Origin: a virus
Direction: 5' to 3' (one strand)
IMG/VR virus record: IMGVR_UViG_3300013286_000077
Coordinates: 1-21,187 of that record
DNA: 21,187 bases
Shown here piece by piece: positions 1-7,398 of this stretch. The notes under the pieces were generated by a model. That model was not told the DNA's origin and ran no database searches. It saw only the letters and a list, made by a program, of their open reading frames with translations. The position numbers and the translations under genes are program-made. Position 1 is the stretch's first letter. Every line of letters starts with the position of its first letter.

Positions 1-1
1 G

Positions 2-115
2 ACCTTTGAAAAGGGCGGGGATAATTCAAAGAAAAAAAACGTATACTATACAGCTGAAGAAGCAATAAATAGAATCGTAGATGCTCTTAAGTATTCTGCA
101 AGATATGGAGCATAA
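2..115 (+). CDS. 3' end of an unidentified gene (partial)
   Basis: An open frame enters from the left edge and stops with TAA just before the ATG of the nuclease gene. The visible 37 residues are polar, with a Lys-rich run followed by a short amphipathic helix (ending in KYSARYGA). It is probably the C-terminus of the preceding gene in the same operon, since only two bases separate its stop from the next start. Too little remains to name it. The reading frame itself is supported by the tight junction with the next gene. Confidence 0.6.
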   Translation, partial: TFEKGGDNSKKKNVYYTAEEAINRIVDALKYSARYGA

Positions 116-117
116 CA

Positions 118-906
118 ATGGCAAGAGAACTTATAGCAAATTTAAAGTTTCAAAAGATGGCGGACCCTGAAGGGTTTGATCCAATTAAATTTGCAGAGAT
201 GTATGAGCAAGCAGTATTAAGTGGAAAGAGACCAAATGAATTTACACAGAAGAAAACTTTTAGTCCTAGCGGTGTTGGTTATGGTAATGGTAACTGCCCT
301 AGATATTGGTTCCTTGCTTTTACTGGTGCTGAGTTTGAAAATGAAACCGATGCTATGGGTATCTCTAATATGGATAATGGTACGTATGTGCATGATAGGG
401 TACAAAAGAACTTTGAGAAGTTATCAGTCTTCAAGCAAAATGAAATTGAAGTTACCCACGATGATCCTCCTATTAGAGGATTTGCAGACACTTTTATCGA
501 GTGGAATGGAAAAGAAGTTGTAGGTGAAGTAAAATCCGCCAAGCAAGAGATATTTGATATTAGAAAAGCAGAGATGCAAGGCTTACCTTACCATAAGGTA
601 CAACTCTTAACATACATGAAAATTCGTGGCGCAAAACAAGGATTTTTCTTTTACGAAAATAAAAATGATCAAACAGTTTTAATTATTCCAATTAACATGG
701 ATGAAAAAAATACTAAGCTTATTGACGGAGTTTGGGATTGGCTTAGAAAAGTTTATTCAGCATACGAGCAAGGAACTTTGCCCGAAAGAACATTTACAAA
801 ATCAACTTGGGCTTGTAAAGGTTGTCCTGTAAAAAATGTATGTTGGAAAGATAAGAAAAATGAAGATGGCGATATTTATATTGAGCCTTTGGTTCTTGAA
901 AAGTGA
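118..906 (+). CDS. Cas4/RecB-like PD-(D/E)XK nuclease with Fe-S cluster cysteines
   Basis: The 262-residue protein has the layout of a Cas4/AddB-type exonuclease. There is a lone Cys60, a helix with His92, then the nuclease core Asp124 (GFAD) and Glu137-x-Lys139 (GEVKSAK), followed by Gln162 in QLLTYM (the QxxxY motif). Three C-terminal cysteines at 233, 236 and 242 (CKGCPVKNVC) complete a 4Fe-4S site together with Cys60. Such phage enzymes process DNA ends during recombination or replication. No cas genes or CRISPR array lie nearby, so a role in phage recombination is more likely than spacer acquisition. The resolvase two genes downstream fits this. Its stop overlaps the next start (GTGA). 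Family assignment is confident; the exact substrate is not known. Confidence 0.9.
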   Translation: MARELIANLKFQKMADPEGFDPIKFAEMYEQAVLSGKRPNEFTQKKTFSPSGVGYGNGNCPRYWFLAFTGAEFENETDAMGISNMDNGTYVHDRVQKNFEKLSVFKQNEIEVTHDDPPIRGFADTFIEWNGKEVVGEVKSAKQEIFDIRKAEMQGLPYHKVQLLTYMKIRGAKQGFFFYENKNDQTVLIIPINMDEKNTKLIDGVWDWLRKVYSAYEQGTLPERTFTKSTWACKGCPVKNVCWKDKKNEDGDIYIEPLVLEK

Positions 907-1199
907 TCTGTTTTCGTGAAGAGTGTGGCAAAGATTTTGAACCAAAAACTCACAATCAAAAATATTGTTGTGATGAATGTTGCAGAACAGCAACTAATCA
1001 AAAGCTTAAAGATGCCTATTACGAAAAAAAAGCAAGGTTGCAGGGTAAACCTAGGACTTGCAAAACAAAAGACTGTAGCGTTATCTTAAGTAGATACAAT
1101 GAAGGCAAAATTTGTGATAGATGCGTAGGGGTTAAAAGAGAAGCTGAAAGAAAAGAATTAATAGATTTGGTAAGAAATGTCTCTCGCAAAATTAATTAA
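903..1199 (+). CDS. Small zinc-finger protein
   Basis: This 98-residue protein starts with GTG inside the stop of the nuclease gene (GTGA overlap), so the two are translationally coupled. It holds two Cys clusters. The first is C3...C8 plus C22/C23 and C26/C27, with the typical K-x-x-N-Q-K-Y-C context of phage zinc-finger proteins. The second is C53, C58, C70 and C73, around KTKDCSV and ICDRC. The rest is Lys/Arg-rich and helical, so nucleic-acid binding is plausible. It overlaps the resolvase gene by 23 bases, which suggests a shared role in DNA metabolism. No enzyme motif is visible. Confidence 0.75.
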   Translation: MICFREECGKDFEPKTHNQKYCCDECCRTATNQKLKDAYYEKKARLQGKPRTCKTKDCSVILSRYNEGKICDRCVGVKREAERKELIDLVRNVSRKIN

Positions 1200-1734
1200 A
1201 CCAAAATCTAACAAGGTTCTTGGGATAGATGCAAGTACCAATAGTATTGCTTTTTGCTTGATGAATGAAAAAATCCCTGTTAAGTGGGGAGAAATACATT
1301 TTGAAGGCGAAGATGTATATAAAAGAATTCTTGATGCTAAAAGAAAAGTTAAGGCTTTTAAAAAAGAATTAAACACAGATTTTGTTGTTATAGAGGCAGC
1401 TATATCTGTAAAGTCTGTTCACACGGGGATAAAGATGGCTTACGTGTTTGGTGCTATAATGGGAGAGTTGCTTAGTAATAACATGGAGGTAGTAGAGGTC
1501 CACCCAATTACGTGGCAATCCTACTTAGGAAATAAAAATTTTACTAAAGCAGAAAAATTGGCGGTTAAAAATGAATTCCCTGGAAAATCAGAAACTTGGT
1601 ACAAAGGAAAAATTAGAGAGCTTAGAAAAGCAAAGACTATTAGATTTGCTAATTCAATTGGCGTTGAGACGGAATCAGACAATGTTGCAGATGCTGTCGG
1701 AATTGCTTGGTATGCGGTAAATGAAATTGTGTAA
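1177..1734 (+). CDS. RuvC-like Holliday junction resolvase (RNase H fold)
   Basis: The 185-residue protein shows the RuvC acidic tetrad in order: Asp18 in LGIDAST, Glu73 in VVIEAA, then Asp168 and Asp172 in SDNVADAVGIAW. The length is close to that of bacterial RuvC. Enzymes of this kind cut four-way junctions, and in phages they resolve recombination intermediates or debranch DNA before packaging. The Cas4-like nuclease and terminase in the same block support a packaging or recombination role. The ATG at 1177 overlaps the zinc-finger gene. The stop is followed at once by a strong ribosome site for the next small gene. Confidence 0.9.
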   Translation: MSLAKLIKPKSNKVLGIDASTNSIAFCLMNEKIPVKWGEIHFEGEDVYKRILDAKRKVKAFKKELNTDFVVIEAAISVKSVHTGIKMAYVFGAIMGELLSNNMEVVEVHPITWQSYLGNKNFTKAEKLAVKNEFPGKSETWYKGKIRELRKAKTIRFANSIGVETESDNVADAVGIAWYAVNEIV

Positions 1735-1743
1735 GGAGGTATA

Positions 1744-1917
1744 ATGGCTAAAAGTACAAAGCTTTGGGATAACAAAGACTGGGTAGTTAAGAGATACAAG
1801 GTAGAACGAAAGAGTATCCTTCAAATGGCTATGGAAGCTAAATGTTCTCATATGACAATCCAAAGAGCATTGGAACGTTTTGAATTGATCAAGAAACCTA
1901 GAAAGTGGACTAAGTAG
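1744..1917 (+). CDS. Small helix-turn-helix protein
   Basis: A 57-residue basic protein begins at an ATG preceded by the near-perfect ribosome site GGAGG five bases upstream. The middle (about residues 23-48, KSILQMAMEA...TIQRALERF) looks like a helix-turn-helix of the homeodomain/resolvase type used by small phage DNA-binding proteins. The C-terminus is Lys/Arg-rich. Its stop TAG shares its last base with the GTG start of the glycosyltransferase gene. Target and function are unknown; a regulator or a recombination accessory factor are both possible. Confidence 0.7.
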   Translation: MAKSTKLWDNKDWVVKRYKVERKSILQMAMEAKCSHMTIQRALERFELIKKPRKWTK

Positions 1918-2573
1918 TGATACCAGTATTAGCAATACCAGTCTTAAATAGATACGATCTTTTAGATCAAAATTTAAAAACAATTGATTATTCAATTAAA
2001 GAAATACTTATTCTTAATAATGGTAGAGATACAGATTATATTCCGCCGATTACTGATTTAAATGTAAAAGTTCTTAATTTGCCATCAAACCTTGGAATGT
2101 CTGGATCTTGGAATTTATCAATTAAATTATATCCGCATGAAGAGTATTGGATGTTTTCTTCTGCAGATACACATTGGGTTCCAGGCTCTCTTGAGCAATT
2201 GCATAATGCAAGTGGTAAAGAAAAACTTGTTATGACAAACGAAGGTTGGAGTGCATTTTCAATTGGAGAAGACATTGTTAGAAATGTTGGGTTGTTTGAT
2301 GAATATTTTTATCCAATTTACTACGAAGATAATGATTATTATGAAAGAGTAATGCGTTCTGATATAAAGGATGGGTATGTTAATTCAACTATTAAAGTTA
2401 ATGCCCCTCATGGTGCTTCACAAACTATTAATAGTGACGAAAAATTAAAGAATAGAAACAATGAAACATTTGTAGTAAACGAGGCATATTTTAATCAAAA
2501 GAAAGAACAAGATTTTAAAATTAATGGTGTATGGGATATTGATCGTAGAAGGAGTCAAGAATGGCTGCGGTGA
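1917..2573 (+). CDS. GT2-like glycosyltransferase
   Basis: The 218-residue protein has a GT-A fold pattern. It begins with a hydrophobic strand and an NRYDLL loop, then the ILILNNG strand, NLGMSGSWN, and SSADTHW in place of the usual DxD. The acceptor segment NVGLFDEYFYPIYYEDNDYYERV follows the family-2 pattern GxFDExFFxYxEDxD. It should transfer a sugar from an NDP-sugar; the acceptor cannot be read. GTG is used as start, overlapping the previous stop by one base. The next gene encodes a sugar-nucleotidyltransferase-like protein, so donor synthesis and transfer may be coupled. The acceptor could be modified phage DNA or a surface polymer. Confidence 0.8.
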   Translation: MIPVLAIPVLNRYDLLDQNLKTIDYSIKEILILNNGRDTDYIPPITDLNVKVLNLPSNLGMSGSWNLSIKLYPHEEYWMFSSADTHWVPGSLEQLHNASGKEKLVMTNEGWSAFSIGEDIVRNVGLFDEYFYPIYYEDNDYYERVMRSDIKDGYVNSTIKVNAPHGASQTINSDEKLKNRNNETFVVNEAYFNQKKEQDFKINGVWDIDRRRSQEWLR

Positions 2574-3223
2574 TTGGTTTACTCCCCGCTTCTGGCAGTG
2601 CTTTAAGACTTGGCGGTATACCCAAGTTTTGTTTGCCAATAACAGATACTCAAAATATACTACAGTGGCATGTAGAACAAATGTTAAAAGTTTGTGATAT
2701 TGTAAAGATATCTACAAGAAAATCATGGCTTCCAATTGTAAATCAAATGGATTTGCCACCAACTGCTGTTGTTTATGAAATTGAGCCTTCAACAATGTCC
2801 GATGCTTTAGTAAAAATGATGGTAAACCCAAACTCCAAATATATTATTGGTATGCCAGATACTTATATGCCAGGATCTGATGGAGATTTTTATAGACAAC
2901 TTGCATGGTCTGATGCAGATGTGACATTAGCATCATTTCTTTGCCATGAAGATTTAATGGGCAGGGTGGGACAAATTAAATTTGATGAGTATGGTAAAGT
3001 TCAAGATGCTCTTGACAAAACCGCTGGATGTGAATATCCTTATATGTGGGGGGCATTGGCTATTCAAAATGTTTATATAAATGAAAAGTTACCTCATCCA
3101 GGCATACAGATAATGGACTGGGTGAATGAAGGAAAAAATGTAAAAGCAGTAGTTGCAAAAGGCAATTACCTAGATGTTGGTACAGTGAATGGTCTTAAAA
3201 TGTTATATAGAGAGGAGCTATAA
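2561..3223 (+). CDS. Sugar-phosphate nucleotidyltransferase-like protein
   Basis: The 220 residues match the NTP_transferase (RmlA/GlmU-like) pattern. The N-terminal loop LLPASGSALRLGGIPK corresponds to the G-x-G-x-R...PK nucleotide-binding signature. GMPDTY (about residue 97) carries the metal-binding Asp, and GNYLDVGT near the C-terminus is the usual second Asp site. Such enzymes make NDP-sugars from sugar-1-phosphate and NTP. It lacks the long C-terminal acyltransferase or oligomerisation domain of GlmU. The start ATG has the ribosome site AAGGAG in the end of the glycosyltransferase gene, and the two genes overlap by 13 bases. The sugar is not predictable. Confidence 0.8.
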   Translation: MAAVIGLLPASGSALRLGGIPKFCLPITDTQNILQWHVEQMLKVCDIVKISTRKSWLPIVNQMDLPPTAVVYEIEPSTMSDALVKMMVNPNSKYIIGMPDTYMPGSDGDFYRQLAWSDADVTLASFLCHEDLMGRVGQIKFDEYGKVQDALDKTAGCEYPYMWGALAIQNVYINEKLPHPGIQIMDWVNEGKNVKAVVAKGNYLDVGTVNGLKMLYREEL

Positions 3224-3564
3224 TGTCAGACTACCCAGATAGAAGAGGGTATCAAGCATGGATTACAGATTTACAATTGATGGCAACTAAAGCCCCGTCA
3301 GGGCATAAAATTATAGTTTCTTGTTTGGAAATTATGGAGATGCTTATTTGCAAAAATGTTTCATATGGAGATTCAGCATTAAACCCAGTTAGAATATTTG
3401 CACAATCTGACAATATTGAGCAAATTAAGATTAGAATTGATGACAAAATTAATCGCGTTAAAAATAATCAAGGATTTGCGGGAGACAATGATATTGATGA
3501 TTTGATTGGTTATTTAATCTTACTTAAAATTGCTATTGACAAAGACAGGTCTCAGGGAGTATAA
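3223..3564 (+). CDS. Nmad1/DUF1599-like protein
   Basis: This 113-residue protein carries the pattern KNVSYGDSALNP, then IKIRIDDKINRVKNN, then DDLIGYLILLKIA. That order (K-x-x-YG, R-x-x-DK-x-x-R, D-x-x-x-YxxL) resembles the nucleotide-modification-associated Nmad1/DUF1599 group found in phage loci for modified bases, and more distantly all-alpha MazG-like proteins. The start overlaps the nucleotidyltransferase stop by one base (TAATG) with AGAGGAG just upstream. Its position right after a glycosyltransferase and a nucleotidyltransferase is suggestive. The family match is by eye and only moderately certain. Confidence 0.6.
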   Translation: MSDYPDRRGYQAWITDLQLMATKAPSGHKIIVSCLEIMEMLICKNVSYGDSALNPVRIFAQSDNIEQIKIRIDDKINRVKNNQGFAGDNDIDDLIGYLILLKIAIDKDRSQGV

Positions 3565-3570
3565 TTAGAT

Positions 3571-3747
3571 ATGCCTATATATGAATATACTTGCATTGAA
3601 TGCGATGAAAGTACGGAAATTACACGGGGATTTAACGATAATGAAATAGTTCCAGCGTGTAAAGGTGGGCACAGAATGATAAGATCGTACACGGCACCAG
3701 GGGTTACATTCAAAGGATCAGGGTTTTATAAAACAGACAATGGATAA
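3571..3747 (+). CDS. FmdB-type zinc-ribbon protein
   Basis: A 58-residue protein starts MPIYEYTCIEC and ends near FKGSGFYKTD. Both ends are hallmarks of the FmdB/CxxC_CxxC_SSSS putative regulator family. The first zinc pair C8/C11 is intact. The second pair is changed: C30 is followed by GGH34 rather than CxxC, so the site would be Cys3-His or weakened. FmdB-like proteins are often carried by actinophages close to the terminase. The last bases overlap the next gene by eight bases. A regulatory role is only an inference from the family name. Confidence 0.8.
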   Translation: MPIYEYTCIECDESTEITRGFNDNEIVPACKGGHRMIRSYTAPGVTFKGSGFYKTDNG

Positions 3748-4264
3748 TGAAATAGAAGTTGCAGGAAAATTTGATCAAATGAATAAAGTGGTTGAAGAGC
3801 TACTTAAAGGAAACACGCCTGCAGCAATTGCTAGAAATTTAGAGCTGACCCGCGTTCAAGTTGAAAACCATATACAAACTTGGAAAGAATTTGTTCACGA
3901 TAATAATGCAATCAGAGATCGTGCAAAAGAAGCTTTGGCGGGAGCAGATGAGCATTACAACATGCTTATTAAAGAGGCTTGGGTAACAGTCAATCAAGCA
4001 GATGCAGCAGATGCATTAAGCGTAAAAGCTCAAACATTAAAGTTAATCTCTGATATTGAAGCAAAAAGAATTGATATGCTGAACAAGGCTGGCGTACTTG
4101 AAGATAATAGTATGGCTGATCAAATACTTGAATCAGAACGCAAACAAGATATTTTAGTTAGAATTTTAAAAGAAGTTACTGCAAAATGTGAAAATTGTAA
4201 ATGGGAAGTTTCAAAAAGATTGTCAGAAGTTACAGGGCAAGTTGAAGCAGTAATTGTAGACTAA
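3740..4264 (+). CDS. Probable terminase small subunit (TerS)
   Basis: The 174-residue protein has an N-terminal helix-turn-helix (about residues 14-50, ELLKGNTPAAIARNLELTR...VENHI), a long helical middle suited to oligomer formation, and a Cys pair C154/C157 near the C-terminus (CENCKW). It lies directly before TerL with a TAATG one-base overlap, the normal place for TerS. TerS recognises the packaging site on phage DNA and loads it onto the large subunit. Small subunits diverge quickly, so the call rests on the HTH, the length and the neighbour. The C-terminal CxxC is unusual and may bind a metal. Confidence 0.7.
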   Translation: MDNEIEVAGKFDQMNKVVEELLKGNTPAAIARNLELTRVQVENHIQTWKEFVHDNNAIRDRAKEALAGADEHYNMLIKEAWVTVNQADAADALSVKAQTLKLISDIEAKRIDMLNKAGVLEDNSMADQILESERKQDILVRILKEVTAKCENCKWEVSKRLSEVTGQVEAVIVD

Positions 4265-6102
4265 TGGAGTTTAACGATTTTATAGATGCCTTAGATGGCG
4301 ATGATTTTGCAGAAAAACCAACAGACCTAGAAACTTTTGTAACAAGTAAAAATTATTTAGGATTACCACCACTTTCTGAATATCAATATACAATGCTTCG
4401 TGCCTCTACTCAAATTTATAAAAGAGAAACACTTCATGCTGTTTATGGATTTGATGAAGGCGAAAAAATATGGAAACAAACTTGTAATGAAGTTATTTTG
4501 CAATTGGGTAAAGGATCTGGAAAAGATTATACATCAACAATTGCATGTGCATATATTGTGCACCTTTTGCTTTGTTTAAAAGACCCAGCGGTATATTATG
4601 GTAAACCTCCAGGCGATGCTATTGATATTATTAATATTGCTATTAACGCAGTACAGGCTAACCGAGTATTTTTTAAAGGCTTCAATCAACGTATCGAAAA
4701 ATCACCATGGTTTCAAGGAAAGTACATTGCTAAAGCAAATAGCGTAGAGTTTGATCATGAAGTAACTGTTCACTCAGGTCACTCACAAAGAGAGTCATGG
4801 GAAGGTTACAACGTTATTGTAGTTATCCTTGACGAAATTTCAGGCTTTGATTTAGATTCTACAAGTGGAAGCGAGCAAGCAAAAACTGCATCAAGTATTT
4901 ACAAAATGTATCGTGCTTCTGTTAACTCACGCTTTCCAGATTTTGGAAAATTAATTTTACTTTCATTTCCACGTTTTAAGAATGATTATATACAACAAAG
5001 ATATGAATCTGTCATTGCAGAAAAAGAAGTTGTTACAAGAAGCCATAAATTTAAAGTAGATCCCGATCTGCCAGATGGGACAGATGGAAATGAATTTGAA
5101 ATGGAATGGGAAGAAGATCACATTGTATCTTATAACATACCAAGAGTTTATGCATTAAAGAGACCTACATGGGAAATTAATCCTACAAGAAAAATTACAG
5201 ATTTTACAATAGATTTTTATACAGATCCACTTGATGCTCTTTCTCGTTTTGCATGCATGCCCCCAGATGCAGTTGATGCTTTCTTTAGATCAAAAGAATT
5301 AATTGAAAAAGCATTTTGTAATCCAATATCAAACGTTGATAAAGATGGCAGGTTTGATGATTCATTTTTGCCAGATAAAGATAAAGACTATTTTATACAC
5401 GTTGACTTAGCTCAAAAACACGATCATTGTGCTGTAGCGTTAAGCCATGTTGACGGATGGGTAAGCATGAAAATTGGTGATAAGATGAAAGAAGCTGCAC
5501 CAAAAATTATAGTAGACGCAGTTAGATTTTGGACACCAACAAAAGATAAGTCTGTAAACTTTGAAGATGTAAAAGATTATATTATTGAATTAAAAAAGCG
5601 GGGATTTAATTTAAAGATGGTTACATTTGACCGTTGGAACTCTCATGATCTTATGCAACAATTAAAAGCATATGGGATCAATACTGAATTGCTTTCAGTT
5701 GCTAAAAAGCATTATGAAGATATGTCACTTTGTTTAACAGAAGAGAGAATATCAGGGCCATATATTAAACTACTTATTGATGAATTGCTTCAATTACGTA
5801 TTGTAAGAGACAAGGTAGATCACCCTAGAAAGGGGTCTAAGGACCTCTCAGATGCCGTATGCGGGGCTATATACAATGCCACAGCATTAACTCCTAGAGA
5901 CTTAAATCAAGAGGTGGATATATATACCTACTCTGGCGTATTTGCACAAGAACTTGAACAATTAAAAGCTGAATCTGATGCAAGGCTAAAGCATACTATT
6001 AGAATGCCAGAGCGCAGAGAGATGCCAGATCATTTAATCAGACATCTTGAACAAGAAGATCTTGATGATGAGTTGCCCGTTGACAGCTTTAGAATACTCT
6101 GA
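4264..6102 (+). CDS. terL: Terminase large subunit (TerL), ATPase-nuclease
   Basis: The 612-residue protein has both TerL domains. The ATPase has a Walker A loop at 82-88 (GKGSGKD) and Walker B at 186-191 (VVILDE). The RNase H-like nuclease has Asp381 (HVDLAQKHDH), Asp456 (TFDRWNS) and Asp530 (KDLSDAV). It pumps DNA into the prohead and cuts the concatemer. The order TerS-TerL is normal, but the portal and capsid genes that usually follow are absent here. The C-terminal 70 residues past the nuclease are charged and poorly conserved looking. Length and motifs leave little doubt. Confidence 0.95.
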   Translation: MEFNDFIDALDGDDFAEKPTDLETFVTSKNYLGLPPLSEYQYTMLRASTQIYKRETLHAVYGFDEGEKIWKQTCNEVILQLGKGSGKDYTSTIACAYIVHLLLCLKDPAVYYGKPPGDAIDIINIAINAVQANRVFFKGFNQRIEKSPWFQGKYIAKANSVEFDHEVTVHSGHSQRESWEGYNVIVVILDEISGFDLDSTSGSEQAKTASSIYKMYRASVNSRFPDFGKLILLSFPRFKNDYIQQRYESVIAEKEVVTRSHKFKVDPDLPDGTDGNEFEMEWEEDHIVSYNIPRVYALKRPTWEINPTRKITDFTIDFYTDPLDALSRFACMPPDAVDAFFRSKELIEKAFCNPISNVDKDGRFDDSFLPDKDKDYFIHVDLAQKHDHCAVALSHVDGWVSMKIGDKMKEAAPKIIVDAVRFWTPTKDKSVNFEDVKDYIIELKKRGFNLKMVTFDRWNSHDLMQQLKAYGINTELLSVAKKHYEDMSLCLTEERISGPYIKLLIDELLQLRIVRDKVDHPRKGSKDLSDAVCGAIYNATALTPRDLNQEVDIYTYSGVFAQELEQLKAESDARLKHTIRMPERREMPDHLIRHLEQEDLDDELPVDSFRIL

Positions 6103-6114
6103 TAGACTGTCGTC

Positions 6115-6402
6115 ATGATAGCAAACGGAACAATTAAAACAATAGATGACGAAGATGATATTTATATTTCATTAACTGCTTTGTGTAGTTATTTTGCACA
6201 ATCTGCAATAAACATGAAACAAGAAGTTGACGAAGCCGAACCCAGAGACAAAAGGTATGCAAAAGGTTTGTTAGACATGATGCACACAATTGCTGATGAA
6301 ATGATTGAGTTGGGTAAATTTGAAGCACAACGTCGCATGATTAATAGTCCAGAAGATTTATTAAAAATGATTGACAGAAACCCATTTGGCAAGATAGAAT
6401 AA
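6115..6402 (+). CDS. Hypothetical helical protein
   Basis: A 95-residue protein of unknown function lies 12 bases after TerL. It is acidic at the N-terminus (TIDDEDDIY) and mostly alpha-helical afterwards, ending in DLLKMIDRNPFGKIE. I see no Cys motif, membrane segment or nucleotide loop. The start ATG has no clear ribosome site, so translation may depend on readthrough coupling from TerL. It resembles small actinophage proteins that sit next to packaging genes, but I cannot name a family. Confidence 0.65.
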   Translation: MIANGTIKTIDDEDDIYISLTALCSYFAQSAINMKQEVDEAEPRDKRYAKGLLDMMHTIADEMIELGKFEAQRRMINSPEDLLKMIDRNPFGKIE

Positions 6403-6408
6403 AAACAT

Positions 6409-6481
6409 TGCCCCATAGCTCAGTTGGTAGAGCACCGAACTGTTAATTCGGGTGTCCCTGGATCGAGGCCAGGTGGGGCAG
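6409..6481 (+). tRNA. tRNA-Asn (GTT)
   Basis: A full cloverleaf can be folded. The acceptor TGCCCCA pairs with TGGGGCA, the D arm is GCTC/GAGC, and the anticodon stem CCGAA/TTCGG holds loop CTGTTAA (anticodon GTT). The T arm is CCTGG/CCAGG with loop ATCGAGG, which departs from the usual TTCRANY. The discriminator is G and CCA is not encoded. It lies directly after the 6115 gene, apart from the main tRNA cluster. Confidence 0.9.
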
Positions 6482-6516
6482 CGAATTACTAATAAACTAA
6501 TTAAAGGAGTATAATT

Positions 6517-6735
6517 ATGAATATGACTATAAGCCAAGAAATTGAAGCAGTACAAGAAAAAGAATACATTTTGGGCCCCAGCACAAGATGCGATCAATGT
6601 TCTGCCGAAGCATTAGTTTTAGTAAAAGGTGTTGTTGGAGAATTAATGTTTTGTAAACATCACTACGAAAAAAATGAGTCTGCTTTATCAAAGTTTGCAT
6701 ATGAAACTATTGATGAAAGAGAAAAAATAAATTAA
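6517..6735 (+). CDS. DUF7455-like zinc protein
   Basis: The 72-residue protein contains TRCDQCSAEA and, about 20 residues later, ELMFCKHHYEKN. The pair CxxC...CxHH and the surrounding residues match a small actinobacterial family (DUF7455-like), in which it presumably binds one zinc. It is encoded by many actinobacteria and their phages, so it is one of the host clues in this window. An AAAGGAG ribosome site precedes the ATG at good spacing. Function is not established. Confidence 0.75.
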   Translation: MNMTISQEIEAVQEKEYILGPSTRCDQCSAEALVLVKGVVGELMFCKHHYEKNESALSKFAYETIDEREKIN

Positions 6736-6782
6736 AATCGCCTAATTGGGCAAATTAACAAACAACTAACAAAGGATAAAAA

Positions 6783-7079
6783 ATGAAGTTCAAGAAATTG
6801 ATCTCATCTGCTGTTCTATTTTTTGCAGCATTTATGGGAATTGCACCATCGTACGCAGATACACCAGTTGGATTTACACCAGCTTCAAATAAAATAATTG
6901 TTCAAACAACCACTCAAACCCCCGTTGGAGTAGGATTTACACCAGTTTCTCAGTATGTTGCAATTAAATCTTTTACGCTTTCTCCATACGTAACTTCTGT
7001 TTCTACAAATGTTCCTGCACAAATTTCTTCTTTAAAATTAGTACCAACAAATGTAACTTTTGGTATTCCAAAGAAGTAA
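6783..7079 (+). CDS. Small exported Thr/Val-rich protein
   Basis: The 98-residue protein begins with a clear signal peptide: Lys-rich n-region (MKFKKL), hydrophobic core (SSAVLFFAAFMG) and a likely cleavage after SYA near residue 25. The mature part is short and rich in Thr, Val, Ser and Pro, with two imperfect repeats (TPVGFTPAS and TPVGVGFTPVS). AAAGGA sits upstream of the ATG. No enzyme motif is present. It may be displayed on the host envelope during infection, for example for superinfection exclusion, but that is inference only. Confidence 0.75.
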   Translation: MKFKKLISSAVLFFAAFMGIAPSYADTPVGFTPASNKIIVQTTTQTPVGVGFTPVSQYVAIKSFTLSPYVTSVSTNVPAQISSLKLVPTNVTFGIPKK

Positions 7080-7086
7080 TGGGGTT

Positions 7087-7160
7087 GCGGGAATAGCTTA
7101 GTTGGTTAAAGCCCCGAACTCATAATTCGGTAATCGTAGGTTCAAGTCCTACTTCCCGCA
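7087..7160 (+). tRNA. tRNA with CAT anticodon (Met, elongator-like)
   Basis: The acceptor GCGGGAA pairs with TTCCCGC. The anticodon stem CCGAA/TTCGG carries loop CTCATAA, and the T arm GTAGG/CCTAC has loop TTCAAGT. The anticodon stem lacks the three G-C pairs of initiator tRNA and position 1 pairs with 72, so this is an elongator Met or a lysidine-modified Ile tRNA. The discriminator is A. It begins eight bases after the exported protein gene. Confidence 0.88.
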
Positions 7161-7164
7161 CTTC

Positions 7165-7237
7165 ACCCCAGTAATCCAGCGGTAGAGATAGTGGACTTAA
7201 AATCCATACAGCGACAGTTCGAATCTGTCTTGGGGTA
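7165..7237 (+). tRNA. tRNA with TAA anticodon (Leu codon UUA) but class I shape
   Basis: The acceptor ACCCCAG pairs with TTGGGGT (one G-T). The D stem is weak (three clear pairs). The anticodon stem GTGGA/TCCAT holds loop CTTAAAA, which gives anticodon TAA. The T arm GACAG/CTGTC has loop TTCGAAT and the discriminator is A. The variable loop is only five bases (ACAGC), whereas bacterial tRNA-Leu has a long variable arm. The amino acid charged is therefore uncertain. Confidence 0.75.
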
Positions 7238-7324
7238 CAAGGTCATAGATGGCACTTACTTAGGATGTTATAGTTACATATTACAAACTAACTGGGCACA
7301 TTCGCTCACCATCTATGATCCTTG
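7238..7324 (+). ncRNA. Long hairpin filling the gap between two tRNAs
   Basis: CAAGGTCATAGATGG (7238-7252) pairs with CCATCTATGATCCTTG (7309-7324). This gives fifteen base pairs with one bulged T. The stem begins on the base after the UAA tRNA and ends on the first base of tRNA-Gly. The 56-base interior contains a smaller stem (TAGTT at 7271-7275 with AACTA at 7286-7290). There is no T-arm sequence and no coding frame of note, so it is not a normal tRNA. It could be a processing spacer, a degenerate insertion or a small structured RNA. Confidence 0.5.
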
Positions 7325-7394
7325 CGGATGTTGCATATTGGTAGTGCCTCTGCCTTCCAAGCAGAAGGGGTCAGTTCGATTCTGATCATCCGCT
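7324..7394 (+). tRNA. tRNA-Gly (TCC)
   Basis: The acceptor GCGGATG pairs fully with CATCCGC. The anticodon stem TCTGC/GCAGA carries loop CTTCCAA, anticodon TCC. The T arm GTCAG/CTGAT (one G-T) has loop TTCGATT. The discriminator is T. Its first base is shared with the end of the preceding long hairpin. Confidence 0.9.
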
Positions 7395-7398
7395 CCAA

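Noticed and set aside
118-906. Possible CRISPR link for the Cas4-like nuclease
   Set aside because: There are no direct-repeat/spacer arrays and no other cas genes anywhere in the window; phages often carry such nucleases alone.
7238-7324. Idea that the inter-tRNA hairpin is a selenocysteine-type or other unusual tRNA
   Set aside because: It lacks a T arm (no TTCRA sequence) and a plausible anticodon arm; the single long stem is too long for an acceptor.
7191-7385. A 64-codon plus-strand open frame
   Set aside because: It lies wholly across the UAA tRNA, the hairpin and tRNA-Gly, so it is not a gene.
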